From assembly GCA_964351595.1 (NCBI GenBank), contig CAYGOT010000006.1:1-64000 (forward strand): a stretch of 64,000 nt of DNA, written 5' to 3'. Source of the DNA: UBA6059 sp964351595 (GTDB lineage Bacteria; Bacteroidota; Bacteroidia; Cytophagales; Cyclobacteriaceae). The notes beneath the pieces are model-generated. The model was not told the origin of the DNA. It searched no databases and worked only from the letters and a program-made list of their open reading frames with translations. Of this stretch, positions 17,486-26,898 are shown piece after piece; position 1 is the first letter of the stretch, and the number at the start of each line of letters is the position of its first letter. The translations under genes and the position numbers were made by a program.

Positions 17486-19294
17486 ATGAAAAATCTGTTA
17501 CTAGCGATAGCCCTGCTGCTCTGTCATATTGCCTTGAGTCAAGACAATCAAAAAATCCAATTGGCCAATGAATACTATATGCAAGGTGATGCAGACAAGG
17601 CATTGGATATTTATGGTGAACTCTCTGGAGACCTCAGAGCGATACCTCTAATTCATACCAACTACTTCGGATTACTGCTCTCCACTAAAGATTTTAAAAC
17701 CGCCAAAAAATATATTCAGAGACTCAATAAAACGTATCCGAATAATATCTATTACCAGGTTGATTATGGAATTCTGTTAAGTGAGCAATTTGAGGAAGAA
17801 GCGGCTAAAGAACAATTCACCAATGTCATAGAACTAGCAAAAGAAGATCAGTACAAACTTCGTGTCACTGCGCAGTACTTTCTAAGTAAGCAGCTGTACA
17901 GCTACGCGATGCAGACCTACATGGTGGGAAGGAGAAGCAATAATCAAAGCTTTGCGTATGCACTTGAGTTGGCGAACATTCATCGGGTAATGGGTAACAA
18001 GGATTTGATGGTCGAGGAATACCTCAATTTCGCTAGCGCTAATCCGTCCAATCTCAACTACGTCAAGAACATACTACAAAATCTACTGACGGAAAATGAG
18101 GACCTGGAAAGTCTCGAAACGATATTGATCGACAAGGTGCAGAAGAAGCCTAACGAGTCGATCTATAGCGAGCTGCTGATATGGGTAAATTTGCAAAGGA
18201 AGAACTTCTATGGAGCCTTCTTGCAAGCTCGGGCTCTAGATAAGCGCACCAAGGGAGATGGAGGAAAACTGCTGGATATAGGAATGATTGCATTAGACAA
18301 TCAGGCCTATGATGACGCAGTGCAGATTTTCACCTACATCACCAAAGAGTACGAAGGGACTATCAATTATATACTCTCACGCAAGTTGACGATAAATGCC
18401 CGCGAGGGAATTGTTAAAAACACATTTCCAGTTAATCCAATAGAAATCCGTAAGCTGGTGAGCGATTATCAACAACTCGTGGATGACATGGGGATAAACA
18501 AGAATACACTGGAAGCGCTCCGAAATAAGGCGCTGCTTCATGCTTTTTATCTGAGCGAGAAGGACATTGCTACTGAAATCCTACAAGATGTAATCAACAC
18601 ACCAAGAATCGATCGGCAACTTCAAGCCAATTGCAAACTGGATCTTGGAGACATTTATATACTTATTGATGAGCCATGGGAGTCCACACTTCTTTATTCT
18701 CAAGTAGAAAAAGCGAATAAGGATACCCCCACCGGATACAAGGCCAAACTAAAAAATGCAAAGCTTAACTATTACAAGGGTGATTTTGAATTAGCCAAAA
18801 GTCATCTTGATATACTCAAACTAGCGACAAGCCGCGAGATTGCCAATGATGCAATAGCCTTGGGTGTATTGATACAGGATAATACTGCGCTTGACACTTC
18901 TGACTATGTGATGAAGGAATATGCCAGAATCGATTTACTGCTTTTTAGAAACCAGTACGAAGCAGCAAAGCACGACTTAATGGAAATGCTTGAAAAGTAT
19001 CCTGGCCACAGCCTGACCGATGAGATTTGGTGGTCATTGGCCAATGTCAACAAACAGCTCGGAGAATTTAAGGAGGCGATTACCTATCTGGATAAGATTG
19101 TTTCGGAATATGAGTATGACATCCTAAGTGATGATGCCTATTTCCTAATGGCCACCATCTATCAAGACCAGCTCCGCGACAATCAGAAAGCGATGGAGCT
19201 CTACCAGGAATTTCTTAAAACCCATCCGGGAAGCAAGTTCATTGCCGAGGCAAGATTACGCTTCCGACAGCTTCGTGGGGACTTCATAAACTAG
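17486..19294 (+). CDS. Secreted tetratricopeptide repeat (TPR) protein
   Basis: I choose the ATG at 17486, which begins a clear signal peptide (Lys-Asn, then a run of Leu/Ala/Ile, cleavage probably after LSQ). The upstream in-frame ATG at 17465 overlaps a DnaA box and only adds charged residues. The 602-residue protein consists of helical repeats throughout. The clearest TPR units are near the C-terminus: WWSLANVNKQLGEFKEAITYL and AYFLMATIYQDQLRDNQKAM. It is probably a periplasmic scaffold, but no partner is evident. The last residues (GSKFIAEARLRFRQLRG) resemble ends of Bacteroidota TPR proteins. Confidence 0.8.
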   Translation: MKNLLLAIALLLCHIALSQDNQKIQLANEYYMQGDADKALDIYGELSGDLRAIPLIHTNYFGLLLSTKDFKTAKKYIQRLNKTYPNNIYYQVDYGILLSEQFEEEAAKEQFTNVIELAKEDQYKLRVTAQYFLSKQLYSYAMQTYMVGRRSNNQSFAYALELANIHRVMGNKDLMVEEYLNFASANPSNLNYVKNILQNLLTENEDLESLETILIDKVQKKPNESIYSELLIWVNLQRKNFYGAFLQARALDKRTKGDGGKLLDIGMIALDNQAYDDAVQIFTYITKEYEGTINYILSRKLTINAREGIVKNTFPVNPIEIRKLVSDYQQLVDDMGINKNTLEALRNKALLHAFYLSEKDIATEILQDVINTPRIDRQLQANCKLDLGDIYILIDEPWESTLLYSQVEKANKDTPTGYKAKLKNAKLNYYKGDFELAKSHLDILKLATSREIANDAIALGVLIQDNTALDTSDYVMKEYARIDLLLFRNQYEAAKHDLMEMLEKYPGHSLTDEIWWSLANVNKQLGEFKEAITYLDKIVSEYEYDILSDDAYFLMATIYQDQLRDNQKAMELYQEFLKTHPGSKFIAEARLRFRQLRGDFIN

Positions 19295-19305
19295 CGCAAA
19301 TTTGA

Positions 19306-19350
19306 ATGCATACCGAGAGCTCTCGTGATCGGAAATAGTATGCATGCATA
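19306..19350. promoter_or_regulatory. Nested inverted repeats in front of the marR gene (candidate operator)
   Basis: ATGCATAC at 19306-19313 is the inverted copy of GTATGCAT at 19338-19345. Inside lies a perfect 12-bp palindrome, CGAGAGCTCTCG, at 19314-19325. The right arm is part of a second perfect 12-bp palindrome, TATGCATGCATA, at 19339-19350. The right palindrome ends 12 bases before a TAnnTTTG-type -7 element, so a protein bound there would block the promoter. Autoregulation by the MarR protein is the natural reading. Confidence 0.55.
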
Positions 19351-19362
19351 ACAAATTTTGTA

Positions 19363-19370
19363 TATCTTTG
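19363..19370 (+). promoter_or_regulatory. -7 promoter element of the marR / beta-oxidation operon
   Basis: TATCTTTG matches the Bacteroidota TAnnTTTG consensus and is 34 bases before the ATG of the marR gene. The -33 region is occupied by the palindrome ending at 19350. Confidence 0.5.
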
Positions 19371-19404
19371 ATTTCACCTCAGTGTGAGGTCAAAGTAGTT
19401 GCTT

Positions 19405-19878
19405 ATGAAGAAAGAAGAAACTGTTGACTACAACGTGAAAGTCACCTGGCACGCCATTTCCAGGATGTACAATCAGCAAGGACTACCTTTTGATATTACT
19501 GCATCCACAGGATTTGTGCTCATCAACATTGATTCTGAAAATGGAACCCCTGCAACGAAAATTGCGCCGCTACTTGGATTAGAAGCCCGCTCCCTTACCA
19601 GAATGCTCAAATCACTGGAAGAGAAGGGGCTCATCTACAAGCAACAGGATCCTAATGATCGCAGATCGGTGAGGATCTTCCTCACTGAATCAGGAAAATA
19701 CAAAAAAGAAGTATCACGACGTGTGGTCAAGGATTTCAATAAGAAAATACGCGAGCAGATTCCTGAAGATCAGCTGGGCATTTTCTTCAACGTGATAAGA
19801 CAAATCAATTTGATCATAGATCAGAACAATATTTATCAAGAACTAGAAACCACAATTAATACACTGGAAAAATCATGA
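19405..19878 (+). CDS. MarR family transcriptional regulator of the beta-oxidation operon
   Basis: This 157-residue winged-helix regulator starts at the ATG at 19405; a TTG two codons upstream is less likely. The recognition helix region is TKIAPLLGLEARSLTRMLKSLEEKG at roughly residues 52-76, followed by the wing DPNDRRSVRIFLTESG near 82-97. Its stop overlaps the dehydrogenase/hydratase start as ATGA. A cotranscribed MarR before fatty-acid oxidation genes suggests control by an acyl-CoA or fatty acid ligand, but that is inference. The nested palindromes in the preceding gap are the likely binding sites. Confidence 0.88.
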   Translation: MKKEETVDYNVKVTWHAISRMYNQQGLPFDITASTGFVLINIDSENGTPATKIAPLLGLEARSLTRMLKSLEEKGLIYKQQDPNDRRSVRIFLTESGKYKKEVSRRVVKDFNKKIREQIPEDQLGIFFNVIRQINLIIDQNNIYQELETTINTLEKS

Positions 19879-22277
19879 ATAGACCCATTAAGAAAGTCGC
19901 CGTATTAGGCTCAGGAATCATGGGATCCCGTATTGCATGTCACTTCGCCAATATAGGCGTGGAGGTATTGTTACTAGATATCGTACCTAGAGAGTTGTCA
20001 GAAGCGGAGACGAAAAAGGGCCTTACGTTAGAAAGCAAACAGGTCCGCAACCGTATCGTGAATGAAGCATTTCAGGGTACGCTAAAAGCAAAACCGGCAT
20101 CACTCTATCGTGCGTCCTATGCATCGCGAGTTTCCCTGGGAAATTTCGATGACGACATGCCAAAAATCAAGGATTGTGATTGGGTGATCGAAGTCGTTGT
20201 TGAAAACTTAGATATTAAGAAGCGAGTATTCGAGCAGGTAGAAAAATACCGAATGCCCGGCACCCTTATCACTTCCAATACTTCAGGTATACCCATTCAC
20301 CTGATGAATGATGGCAGAAGTAAAGACTTTCAAAAACACTTCTGTGGCACGCACTTTTTCAATCCTCCAAGGTACCTGCGTCTGTTGGAGATCATACCTA
20401 CACCAAAAACAGATCAAAAGGTCGTTGACTTTTTGATGCACTATGGCGATCTCTTCCTGGGTAAGGAGACAGTGCTCTGCAAAGACTCGCCGGCATTCAT
20501 CGCCAACAGAATTGGTATCTATTCGATCATGTCAGCTATGCATACCATCGAAGAGATGGGCATGACGGTGAGCGAAGTGGATAAGTTAACCGGACCATTG
20601 ATCGGTCGCGCAAAGTCAGCGACTTTCCGTACCATGGATGTAGTTGGTCTGGACACTACCGTGAAAGTATCCACGAATCTTTATGAAGGATTACCGGAAG
20701 ATGAGTCTAGAGATAAATTCAAATTACCAGGGATTGTACAGGAACTGTACGACCGAAAATGGTGGGGTGATAAAACCAAGCAAGGCTACTTCAAGAAGAC
20801 TGTAGATGCTTCTGGTAAAAAAGAAATACTCGAGCTTGACCTCAAGACCTACGAGTATGGGCCAATGAAAAAGCCGTTCTTCAAGTCCCTCGAGGCAGCC
20901 AAGAGCATCGACAATCTTAAAGAGCGCATTCCCGTATTGGTCAACTTCAATGACAAATCGGGTGAATTCTACAGAGCGACTTTCTATGATATGTTCAGGT
21001 ATTGCTCGATGCGCATTCCCGAAATATCAGATGAGCTATACCGAATTGATCAGGCCGTATCCTCAGGTTTTGGCTGGGAACTCGGGCCGTTTGAAGTGTG
21101 GGATGTGCTTGGTCTGGCAGATATCGCAGAAAAAATGAAAGCCGCCGGACATACACCTGCACCTTGGGTACAGGAAATGATAGACGCAGGCCATACCAGC
21201 TTCTATAAATTCGAAAAAGGCCAGCGCAAGTACTACGATATTCCTTCGAAGAGTTATAAGACCATTCCGGGTACGGAAGGTTTGATACTACTCGACGCAT
21301 TCAAAGAAAACAATGTCGTATGGGAAAATGCCGGTACCACATTGTATGATATTGGAGATGGAGTCCTCAACCTTGAGTTCCACACCAAAATGAATTCGCT
21401 TGGTGCGGAAGTGGTGGAAGGAATTAATACGGCGATCAGCATGGCGGAGAAAGACTTCAACGGATTGGTCATCGGCAATGAAGGACAGAACTTCTCGGCT
21501 GGAGCCAACCTGGCGATGCTCTTCATGTACGCCGGCGATCAGGAGTTTGATGAGATTGAGTTGATGATTCGGCAGTTTCAGGATACTATGATGAGGGCGC
21601 GATTCAGTTCTATTCCGGTAGTGGCGGCTACATCGGGTATGGCGCTGGGTGGTGGTTGCGAGCTATCCATGCATTGCGATAGGATACAGGCACATACCGA
21701 GACTTACATGGGTCTGGTTGAAGTAGGCGTTGGATTACTACCCGCTGGTGGGGGTACCAAGGAGCTCACGCTTCGCGCTTCGGATATGTACCAAAAGGGA
21801 GATCCTGAGCTTAACATCTTGCAAGAGTTTTTCATGAATATCGCTACCGCAAAAGTATCAACATCGGCCTTGGAAGCTCAGGACATGAACTTCCTGCAGC
21901 AAGCAGACCAGTTTACACTCAACCGGGCGAGATTATTGGCGGATGCCAAAAAGGCAGTACTTGAACTAGTAGCTGCGGGCTACAGCCAACCTATCCAAAG
22001 AGCAGATATCAAAGTACAAGGTAAGACTGGATTAGCCATGTTCGAAGCGGGTATTGCAGGAATGAAGTTTGGTCATTACATCAGTGATCATGACATGAAG
22101 ATAGCCCAGAAAGTCTCCTGGGTAATGAACGGCGGGGACCTCTCGTATCCGACAATGGTGTCGGAGCAGTATCTGCTAGACCTGGAGCGTGAAGCTTTCT
22201 TGAGTTTGACCGGCGAACAAAAAACGCTGGAGCGGATTCACAGTATTCTGTTCAAAGGGAAACCATTGAGAAACTAG
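19875..22277 (+). CDS. 3-hydroxyacyl-CoA dehydrogenase / enoyl-CoA hydratase fusion
   Basis: This 800-residue bifunctional enzyme performs the hydration and the NAD-dependent oxidation steps of fatty-acid beta-oxidation. Domain order is the reverse of E. coli FadB. The dehydrogenase comes first: Rossmann motif VLGSGIMGSRIA from residue 10, SNTSGIPI near 135, HFFNPPRYLRLLEIIP near 156, followed by its helical C-terminal domains. The crotonase domain covers about residues 490-700, with the oxyanion-hole segments NFSAGANLAML and ALGGGCELSMHCD and the Glu-bearing VEVGVGLLPAGGG. It overlaps marR by 4 bases and precedes the thiolase by 31 bases. No acyl-CoA dehydrogenase or ligase gene is in the operon here, so those steps must be encoded elsewhere. 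Confidence 0.93.
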   Translation: MNRPIKKVAVLGSGIMGSRIACHFANIGVEVLLLDIVPRELSEAETKKGLTLESKQVRNRIVNEAFQGTLKAKPASLYRASYASRVSLGNFDDDMPKIKDCDWVIEVVVENLDIKKRVFEQVEKYRMPGTLITSNTSGIPIHLMNDGRSKDFQKHFCGTHFFNPPRYLRLLEIIPTPKTDQKVVDFLMHYGDLFLGKETVLCKDSPAFIANRIGIYSIMSAMHTIEEMGMTVSEVDKLTGPLIGRAKSATFRTMDVVGLDTTVKVSTNLYEGLPEDESRDKFKLPGIVQELYDRKWWGDKTKQGYFKKTVDASGKKEILELDLKTYEYGPMKKPFFKSLEAAKSIDNLKERIPVLVNFNDKSGEFYRATFYDMFRYCSMRIPEISDELYRIDQAVSSGFGWELGPFEVWDVLGLADIAEKMKAAGHTPAPWVQEMIDAGHTSFYKFEKGQRKYYDIPSKSYKTIPGTEGLILLDAFKENNVVWENAGTTLYDIGDGVLNLEFHTKMNSLGAEVVEGINTAISMAEKDFNGLVIGNEGQNFSAGANLAMLFMYAGDQEFDEIELMIRQFQDTMMRARFSSIPVVAATSGMALGGGCELSMHCDRIQAHTETYMGLVEVGVGLLPAGGGTKELTLRASDMYQKGDPELNILQEFFMNIATAKVSTSALEAQDMNFLQQADQFTLNRARLLADAKKAVLELVAAGYSQPIQRADIKVQGKTGLAMFEAGIAGMKFGHYISDHDMKIAQKVSWVMNGGDLSYPTMVSEQYLLDLEREAFLSLTGEQKTLERIHSILFKGKPLRN

Positions 22278-22308
22278 TTGTTGTTATTAATCGATTAAGA
22301 AGAAAATT

Positions 22309-23484
22309 ATGGATGCATATATTGTAAAAGGATATAGAACAGCGGTGGGCAAGGCCAATCGTGGAGGTTTTAGGTTTACACGTCCAGATGATCTGGCGGC
22401 CGAGGTGATACAACACCTGACTGGATCTATTGAAAATTTTGACGCGAAAGAAGTTGATGACCTGATTGTGGGAAATGCCGTGCCGGAAGCAGAGCAAGGC
22501 ATGCAAATGGGTAGAATGATTTCCCTGCTTTCGCTACCGCAGGAAGTGCCGGGCATGATCATCAATCGCTATTGTGGTTCGGGTATTGAGGCCATTCATT
22601 TAGCAAGTGCCCGAATTCATGCGGGTACTGCTGACTGCATCATTGCCGGAGGAGCGGAATCCATGTCTATGGTGCCTACCATGGGATATAAAACCGCACT
22701 CAACTGGAAAATCGCACATACTCATCCTGAGTACTATCTGGGTATGGGACTAACTGCAGAGGAGTTGGCAAAAGACTATGATATCAAGCGCCAAGACGCT
22801 GATGAGTTCTCCTACAACTCTCATCAAAAGGCGATTGCTGCGATTCAAGCAGGTAAATTCAAAGATGAGATTGTACCGGTGACTGTATCGGAGACATATG
22901 TCAACGAAGAAGGAAAAAAGACCACTCGCGAGTTTGTAGTGGATACGGATGAGGGACCAAGAGCAGATACATCAAAAGATGTGCTTGGCAGGTTAAGACC
23001 GGTATTTAGAGCTGGTGGTCAGGTCACTGCGGGCAACTCTTCGCAGACTTCTGACGGAGCGGCATTTGTTATGGTCATGTCGGAGAAAATGGTCAATAAG
23101 TACGGACTAAAGCCGATAGCAAGAATGGTTTCTTATAGTGCTGCCGGAGTTGATCCACGCATCATGGGTATCGGCCCTGTGGCGGCAGTGCCCAGAGCAT
23201 TGAAGCAAGCCGGACTGAAAATGGCGGATATTGAGCAGATCGAATTAAATGAGGCATTTGCAGCGCAATCGCTGGCCGTGATGAAAGGTTTGGACATAAA
23301 TCCGGAATTAGTCAATGTTAACGGTGGAGCTGTTGCGTTGGGGCACCCACTGGGTTGTACAGGAGCGAAGCTTTCAATTCAGCTCTTCAATGAAATGCGA
23401 AGAAGAAAGCAGAAATATGGCATGGTCACAGCATGTGTCGGTGGAGGCCAGGGTGTTGCAGGAATTTACGAGTTCCTCAACTAA
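22309..23484 (+). CDS. Acetyl-CoA C-acyltransferase (thiolase)
   Basis: This 391-residue thiolase catalyses the CoA-dependent cleavage of 3-ketoacyl-CoA, the last step of each beta-oxidation round. The nucleophile is Cys89 in NRYCGSG. The other catalytic residues are His346 in ALGHPLGCTG and Cys376 in TACVGGGQG. NEAFAAQ near 320 is the third conserved block. The length is normal. It is the last gene of the marR operon and is followed by a terminator. A biosynthetic acetoacetyl-CoA thiolase is the alternative, but its position after the hydratase/dehydrogenase favours degradation. Confidence 0.93.
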   Translation: MDAYIVKGYRTAVGKANRGGFRFTRPDDLAAEVIQHLTGSIENFDAKEVDDLIVGNAVPEAEQGMQMGRMISLLSLPQEVPGMIINRYCGSGIEAIHLASARIHAGTADCIIAGGAESMSMVPTMGYKTALNWKIAHTHPEYYLGMGLTAEELAKDYDIKRQDADEFSYNSHQKAIAAIQAGKFKDEIVPVTVSETYVNEEGKKTTREFVVDTDEGPRADTSKDVLGRLRPVFRAGGQVTAGNSSQTSDGAAFVMVMSEKMVNKYGLKPIARMVSYSAAGVDPRIMGIGPVAAVPRALKQAGLKMADIEQIELNEAFAAQSLAVMKGLDINPELVNVNGGAVALGHPLGCTGAKLSIQLFNEMRRRKQKYGMVTACVGGGQGVAGIYEFLN

Positions 23485-23507
23485 CGACATCCAAATCCAA
23501 TATAATC

Positions 23508-23531
23508 AAGGCTTCTTCGGAAGCCTTTTTT
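23508..23531 (+). terminator. Rho-independent terminator after thiolase gene
   Basis: AAGGCTTC at 23508-23515 pairs with GAAGCCTT at 23520-23527 around a TTCG tetraloop and runs into a T tract. This closes the beta-oxidation operon 24 bases after the thiolase stop. Confidence 0.88.
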
Positions 23532-23717
23532 GTTCGTCAGAAGCGAAGTAGCTCAGCGCATGTTTTAAATGATCCTAAAAGCACTCATTGATCATACGCT
23601 TTGATGAAAACCATCATGGTCTAAGAAAAAATCTAAAAGTACTTTTGACCCAGAAACTTCTTTTGAGTTAACTTCTTCGATTGTAAAGAAATCAGGGAGG
23701 AAAACGAGTAAAAATTT

Positions 23718-24878
23718 ATGGCTGTACCAGATTCAAGTAGGGAGCAGAGACTTCAAGCCATTATCGATAGTGCCATTGATGGCATCATTACCATCAATGA
23801 TCATGGACTGATAGAATCGGTAAACCCATCAGCCGTGCGGATGTTTGGATACACGGAGGAGGAGCTGCTCAATCAAAATGTGAACCTGCTCATGCCCGAG
23901 CCTGACAAGTCTCGGCACGACTCCTACATCAACAACTACAAACACACCCGCAATGCGAAGATTATAGGTATTGGTAGGGAGGTTACCGGTAAAAGAAAAG
24001 ATGGATCAAAGTTCCCTTTCTACCTAGGTGTTACAGAAGTTGAGCTTCAAGGGGAGACCATATTTGTTGGTGTGGTTCATGATCTCTCTGAGCTGAAGCT
24101 ATCCAAGGAAAAGCTACGCAGGTATGCCGCGGAGCTCGAGCGGAGCAATCGCGAACTTCAGGATTTTGCCTATGTGAGTTCACATGATCTCCAGGAACCT
24201 CTCCGCAAGATTCAGGCCTTTGGTGATCGCATACTCAGGAAGGAAAAAGAGAACCTAACGGAACAAGGTCAGGAGTACTTGCAGCGAATGTTAAATGCTG
24301 CTTCCAGAATGCAGACTTTGATCAATGACTTACTCTCATTTTCAAGAGTTACCACTAAGGCTCGTCCTTTTCAGCCCATAGATTTGAACGTGATGATTGC
24401 CGAAGTGCTATCAGATTTGGAAATCATCATTGAGAAAAAGGGCGCTGAGATCAACATGCCCAAATTGCCGATCATCGAGGGAGACCAAACCCAGATTCGA
24501 CAACTTTTTCAAAATCTAATTCACAATGCACTGAAGTTCTCAAAAGAAGACGTACAGCCTCACCTGGAGATTTCATGCCGTGAATTCCGCAAAAACCAAC
24601 ACCTCTCATCAACTCCCGGTGACGAAATGGTGGAGATATCAGTTGTTGACAATGGAATAGGTTTTGACACTAAATACCTTGATCGCATTTTTCATATATT
24701 CCAGCGCCTCTCAGGTCATAAGTATGAAGGGAGTGGGATTGGCTTGGCGATATGCAAGAAAATTGCGAACCGACACGGTGGAATGATATCAGCTACGAGC
24801 AAGGTAGGTCAGGGCTCAACTTTTACAGTAACTTTATCGAAACATCAAACCCCAGAAAAAACAACTCATGACCAATAG
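23718..24878 (+). CDS. FixL-like PAS sensor histidine kinase
   Basis: This 386-residue, probably cytoplasmic kinase has no membrane segment. A FixL-type PAS domain covers about residues 10-125 (EPDKSRHDSYINNY, then IIGIGREVTGKRKDGSKFP). A short coiled coil leads to the HisKA domain with phospho-acceptor His156 in YVSSHDLQEPLRK, then the GHKL ATPase with N box LIHNALKFS and G boxes VDNGIGFD and GSGIGLAIC. In FixL, haem is bound by the His directly before IIGIGR (His200 of B. japonicum FixL). That position is Lys81 here, while the following Arg is kept. It starts a four-gene signalling cluster whose members overlap or abut. The usual FixL-like oxygen sensing by this residue is therefore doubtful. 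Confidence 0.88.
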   Translation: MAVPDSSREQRLQAIIDSAIDGIITINDHGLIESVNPSAVRMFGYTEEELLNQNVNLLMPEPDKSRHDSYINNYKHTRNAKIIGIGREVTGKRKDGSKFPFYLGVTEVELQGETIFVGVVHDLSELKLSKEKLRRYAAELERSNRELQDFAYVSSHDLQEPLRKIQAFGDRILRKEKENLTEQGQEYLQRMLNAASRMQTLINDLLSFSRVTTKARPFQPIDLNVMIAEVLSDLEIIIEKKGAEINMPKLPIIEGDQTQIRQLFQNLIHNALKFSKEDVQPHLEISCREFRKNQHLSSTPGDEMVEISVVDNGIGFDTKYLDRIFHIFQRLSGHKYEGSGIGLAICKKIANRHGGMISATSKVGQGSTFTVTLSKHQTPEKTTHDQ

Positions 24879-25332
24879 GAAGAACCCCGTCATTATACTA
24901 ATAGCGGATGATGACCCAGAGGATCGAATGCTGGCCAAAGATGCGCTTGAGGAAAACCGACTTTCAAATGATCTGCACTTTGTCGAGGATGGAGAGGAGC
25001 TATTGGACTACCTAAAAAACAAAGGTCGGTTCACAGACCGCAAAGCATATCCACGCCCAGGGCTAATCCTTCTGGACTTAAACATGCCAAAAAAGGATGG
25101 CCGGGAAGCGCTAAGAGAAATCAAACTCGACGAAAACCTCAGGCAGATTCCGATAGTAATACTGACCACATCTAAGGCAGAAGAAGATATTGTGAGATCC
25201 TACAACCTTGGTGTTAATTCGTTCATCACTAAGCCTGTCACGTTCGATGCGCTGGTGGAAATAATGAAAACTTTGAGTAAGTATTGGTTTGAGATCGTAC
25301 AGTTGCCAACGTTGGACGCAAACCCAAACTAG
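24868..25332 (+). CDS. Single-domain response regulator (Rcp1/CheY-like)
   Basis: This is a 154-residue receiver domain without output domain. The acidic pocket ADDDPEDR is near residues 13-20, the phospho-acceptor is Asp70 in LLDLNMPKKDG, and TTSKAEEDI and FITKPV supply the conserved Thr and Lys. The long insert between beta 2 and beta 3 (LDYLKNKGRF) is typical of Rcp1, the partner of phytochrome-like kinases. It overlaps the upstream kinase gene by 11 bases and abuts the next kinase, so it probably relays phosphate between the two. Confidence 0.92.
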   Translation: MTNRKNPVIILIADDDPEDRMLAKDALEENRLSNDLHFVEDGEELLDYLKNKGRFTDRKAYPRPGLILLDLNMPKKDGREALREIKLDENLRQIPIVILTTSKAEEDIVRSYNLGVNSFITKPVTFDALVEIMKTLSKYWFEIVQLPTLDANPN

Positions 25333-26898
25333 TTGAGCGATAAGGTAAAAATACTGCTGGTAGATGACGATGAAGAAGATTATCTCATCACAAGAGACCT
25401 CATAGATGACTTTCCCAACGGGAAGTATCAGCTTGACTGGATCAACAACTACACTGAGGCGCTGGCGGAAATAAAAAAGGATCTCTATGATGTCTACCTA
25501 ATCGACTACAGGCTCGGTCCCGATAGTGGTCTCGACCTGGTAAAGACCGCAATGGATGAAGGGCTGGTTCGACCCTTCCTCTTGCTGACCGGTCAGGGGG
25601 ATCAGGAAATAGATGAGCAGGCCAGAAAGACCGGAGTAGTAGATTATGTGGTGAAGGGTATCATTAACCCAAGCGACCTGGAGCGATCTATTCGATATGG
25701 AATCCAGCATATTGAGAATCTCGAACAAATCCGAAAACTTAACGAAGAGCTTGAGGAGCGTGTAGTTGAACGAACCAAAGCACTAGCGGTAACCAACGAG
25801 GCATTAAGGGAAAGTCAGCGACTGTACATTACCATTGCTCGTAATTTCCCGGAAGGTATTATCAACGTATTTGACAAAGACCTCAATTATGTATTCGTAG
25901 ATGGAAAAGACCTGGATCGTCTGGGACTAAAAAAAGAAAACCTGATTGGAAAAAACATCAGAGAAGTAGCGAACGCCTCCCAACTCGATATGCTGATTAA
26001 GAATCTCAAGCGTTCGTTTGGAGGTGAAAGTGTTACACTGGAATACTCTACCGAAGATAATCTGTATTATGAGCTGAGTGCTGTCCCGCTTCATGGGGGG
26101 GATGGTTCGATAGATCAAATAATGGTGGTGTCAAAAAATGTGACAAAGCAGAAAATAGCCGAGCAGGAAATTAGAAAGTCACTCGAAAAAGAGAAGCAGC
26201 TTGGGGAGCTGAAGTCGAGATTTGTGACCACAGCGTCCCACGAGTTTCGCACACCACTGAGCACGATCCTATCTTCTGTCTCAATCCTTGGCAAATACAT
26301 AGCCACGGAAAACTTTGATAAAACGAAACTGGGTAAACATATCCAAAGGATTAAGTCATCTGTCAATAACCTAAACCAGATTTTGAATGACTTCCTCTCT
26401 ATGGGCAGATTGGAGGAGGGAAGAATTGCCATTGAGTACTCCCAATTCGATATCGAACTACTTGCAGGAGAAGCGATCTCGGGGGTCCGTCCATTGTTGA
26501 AACCGGATCAGCAAATTGATTATGTTCATGATTGTGGAGATCCGCTGGTCTATCTTGATAAACAGATGTTGCTCAATATCATGATCAACTTACTCTCCAA
26601 TGCCATTAAATACTCAGAAGAGAACAGCACCATTACCTTAACCACCCGTTGTACGGAAACCGAATTGGCCATTTACGTAAAAGATGAAGGTATTGGTATT
26701 CCAGAGGCAGATATTCAACATATCTTTGAAAGATTTTTCCGCGCACACAATGCGGTGAATATTCAGGGTACTGGCCTGGGCCTCAACATTGTAAAAAAAT
26801 ATGTGGAACTCATGAATGGAGAGATAGAATTCACCAGTGAAGAACAGAAGGGCACAGAATTTTTTGTAAAATTACCTCTTAACTCAAGCTCAAAATGA
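25333..26898 (+). CDS. Hybrid sensor: receiver-PAS-histidine kinase
   Basis: This 521-residue cytoplasmic protein has an N-terminal receiver domain (acidic DDDEED, phospho-acceptor Asp58 in LIDYRLG) and a coiled-coil linker. A PAS domain lies at about residues 165-275, then HisKA with His303 in TASHEFRTPLS and a GHKL ATPase (N box NLLSNAIKYS, G boxes KDEGIGIP and GTGLGLNI). A receiver placed before a kinase suggests that phosphorylation by the upstream kinase regulates this one. The frame starts with TTG directly after the previous stop codon; no in-frame ATG precedes the receiver. Its stop overlaps the start of the receiver-CRP gene as ATGA. Confidence 0.9.
   Translation: MSDKVKILLVDDDEEDYLITRDLIDDFPNGKYQLDWINNYTEALAEIKKDLYDVYLIDYRLGPDSGLDLVKTAMDEGLVRPFLLLTGQGDQEIDEQARKTGVVDYVVKGIINPSDLERSIRYGIQHIENLEQIRKLNEELEERVVERTKALAVTNEALRESQRLYITIARNFPEGIINVFDKDLNYVFVDGKDLDRLGLKKENLIGKNIREVANASQLDMLIKNLKRSFGGESVTLEYSTEDNLYYELSAVPLHGGDGSIDQIMVVSKNVTKQKIAEQEIRKSLEKEKQLGELKSRFVTTASHEFRTPLSTILSSVSILGKYIATENFDKTKLGKHIQRIKSSVNNLNQILNDFLSMGRLEEGRIAIEYSQFDIELLAGEAISGVRPLLKPDQQIDYVHDCGDPLVYLDKQMLLNIMINLLSNAIKYSEENSTITLTTRCTETELAIYVKDEGIGIPEADIQHIFERFFRAHNAVNIQGTGLGLNIVKKYVELMNGEIEFTSEEQKGTEFFVKLPLNSSSK

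Noticed and set aside
23640..23647. TACTTTTG as promoter of the kinase cluster
   Set aside because: It fits TAnnTTTG, but no -33 element is at a suitable distance and the start codon is 71 bases away, so I do not list it as a feature.
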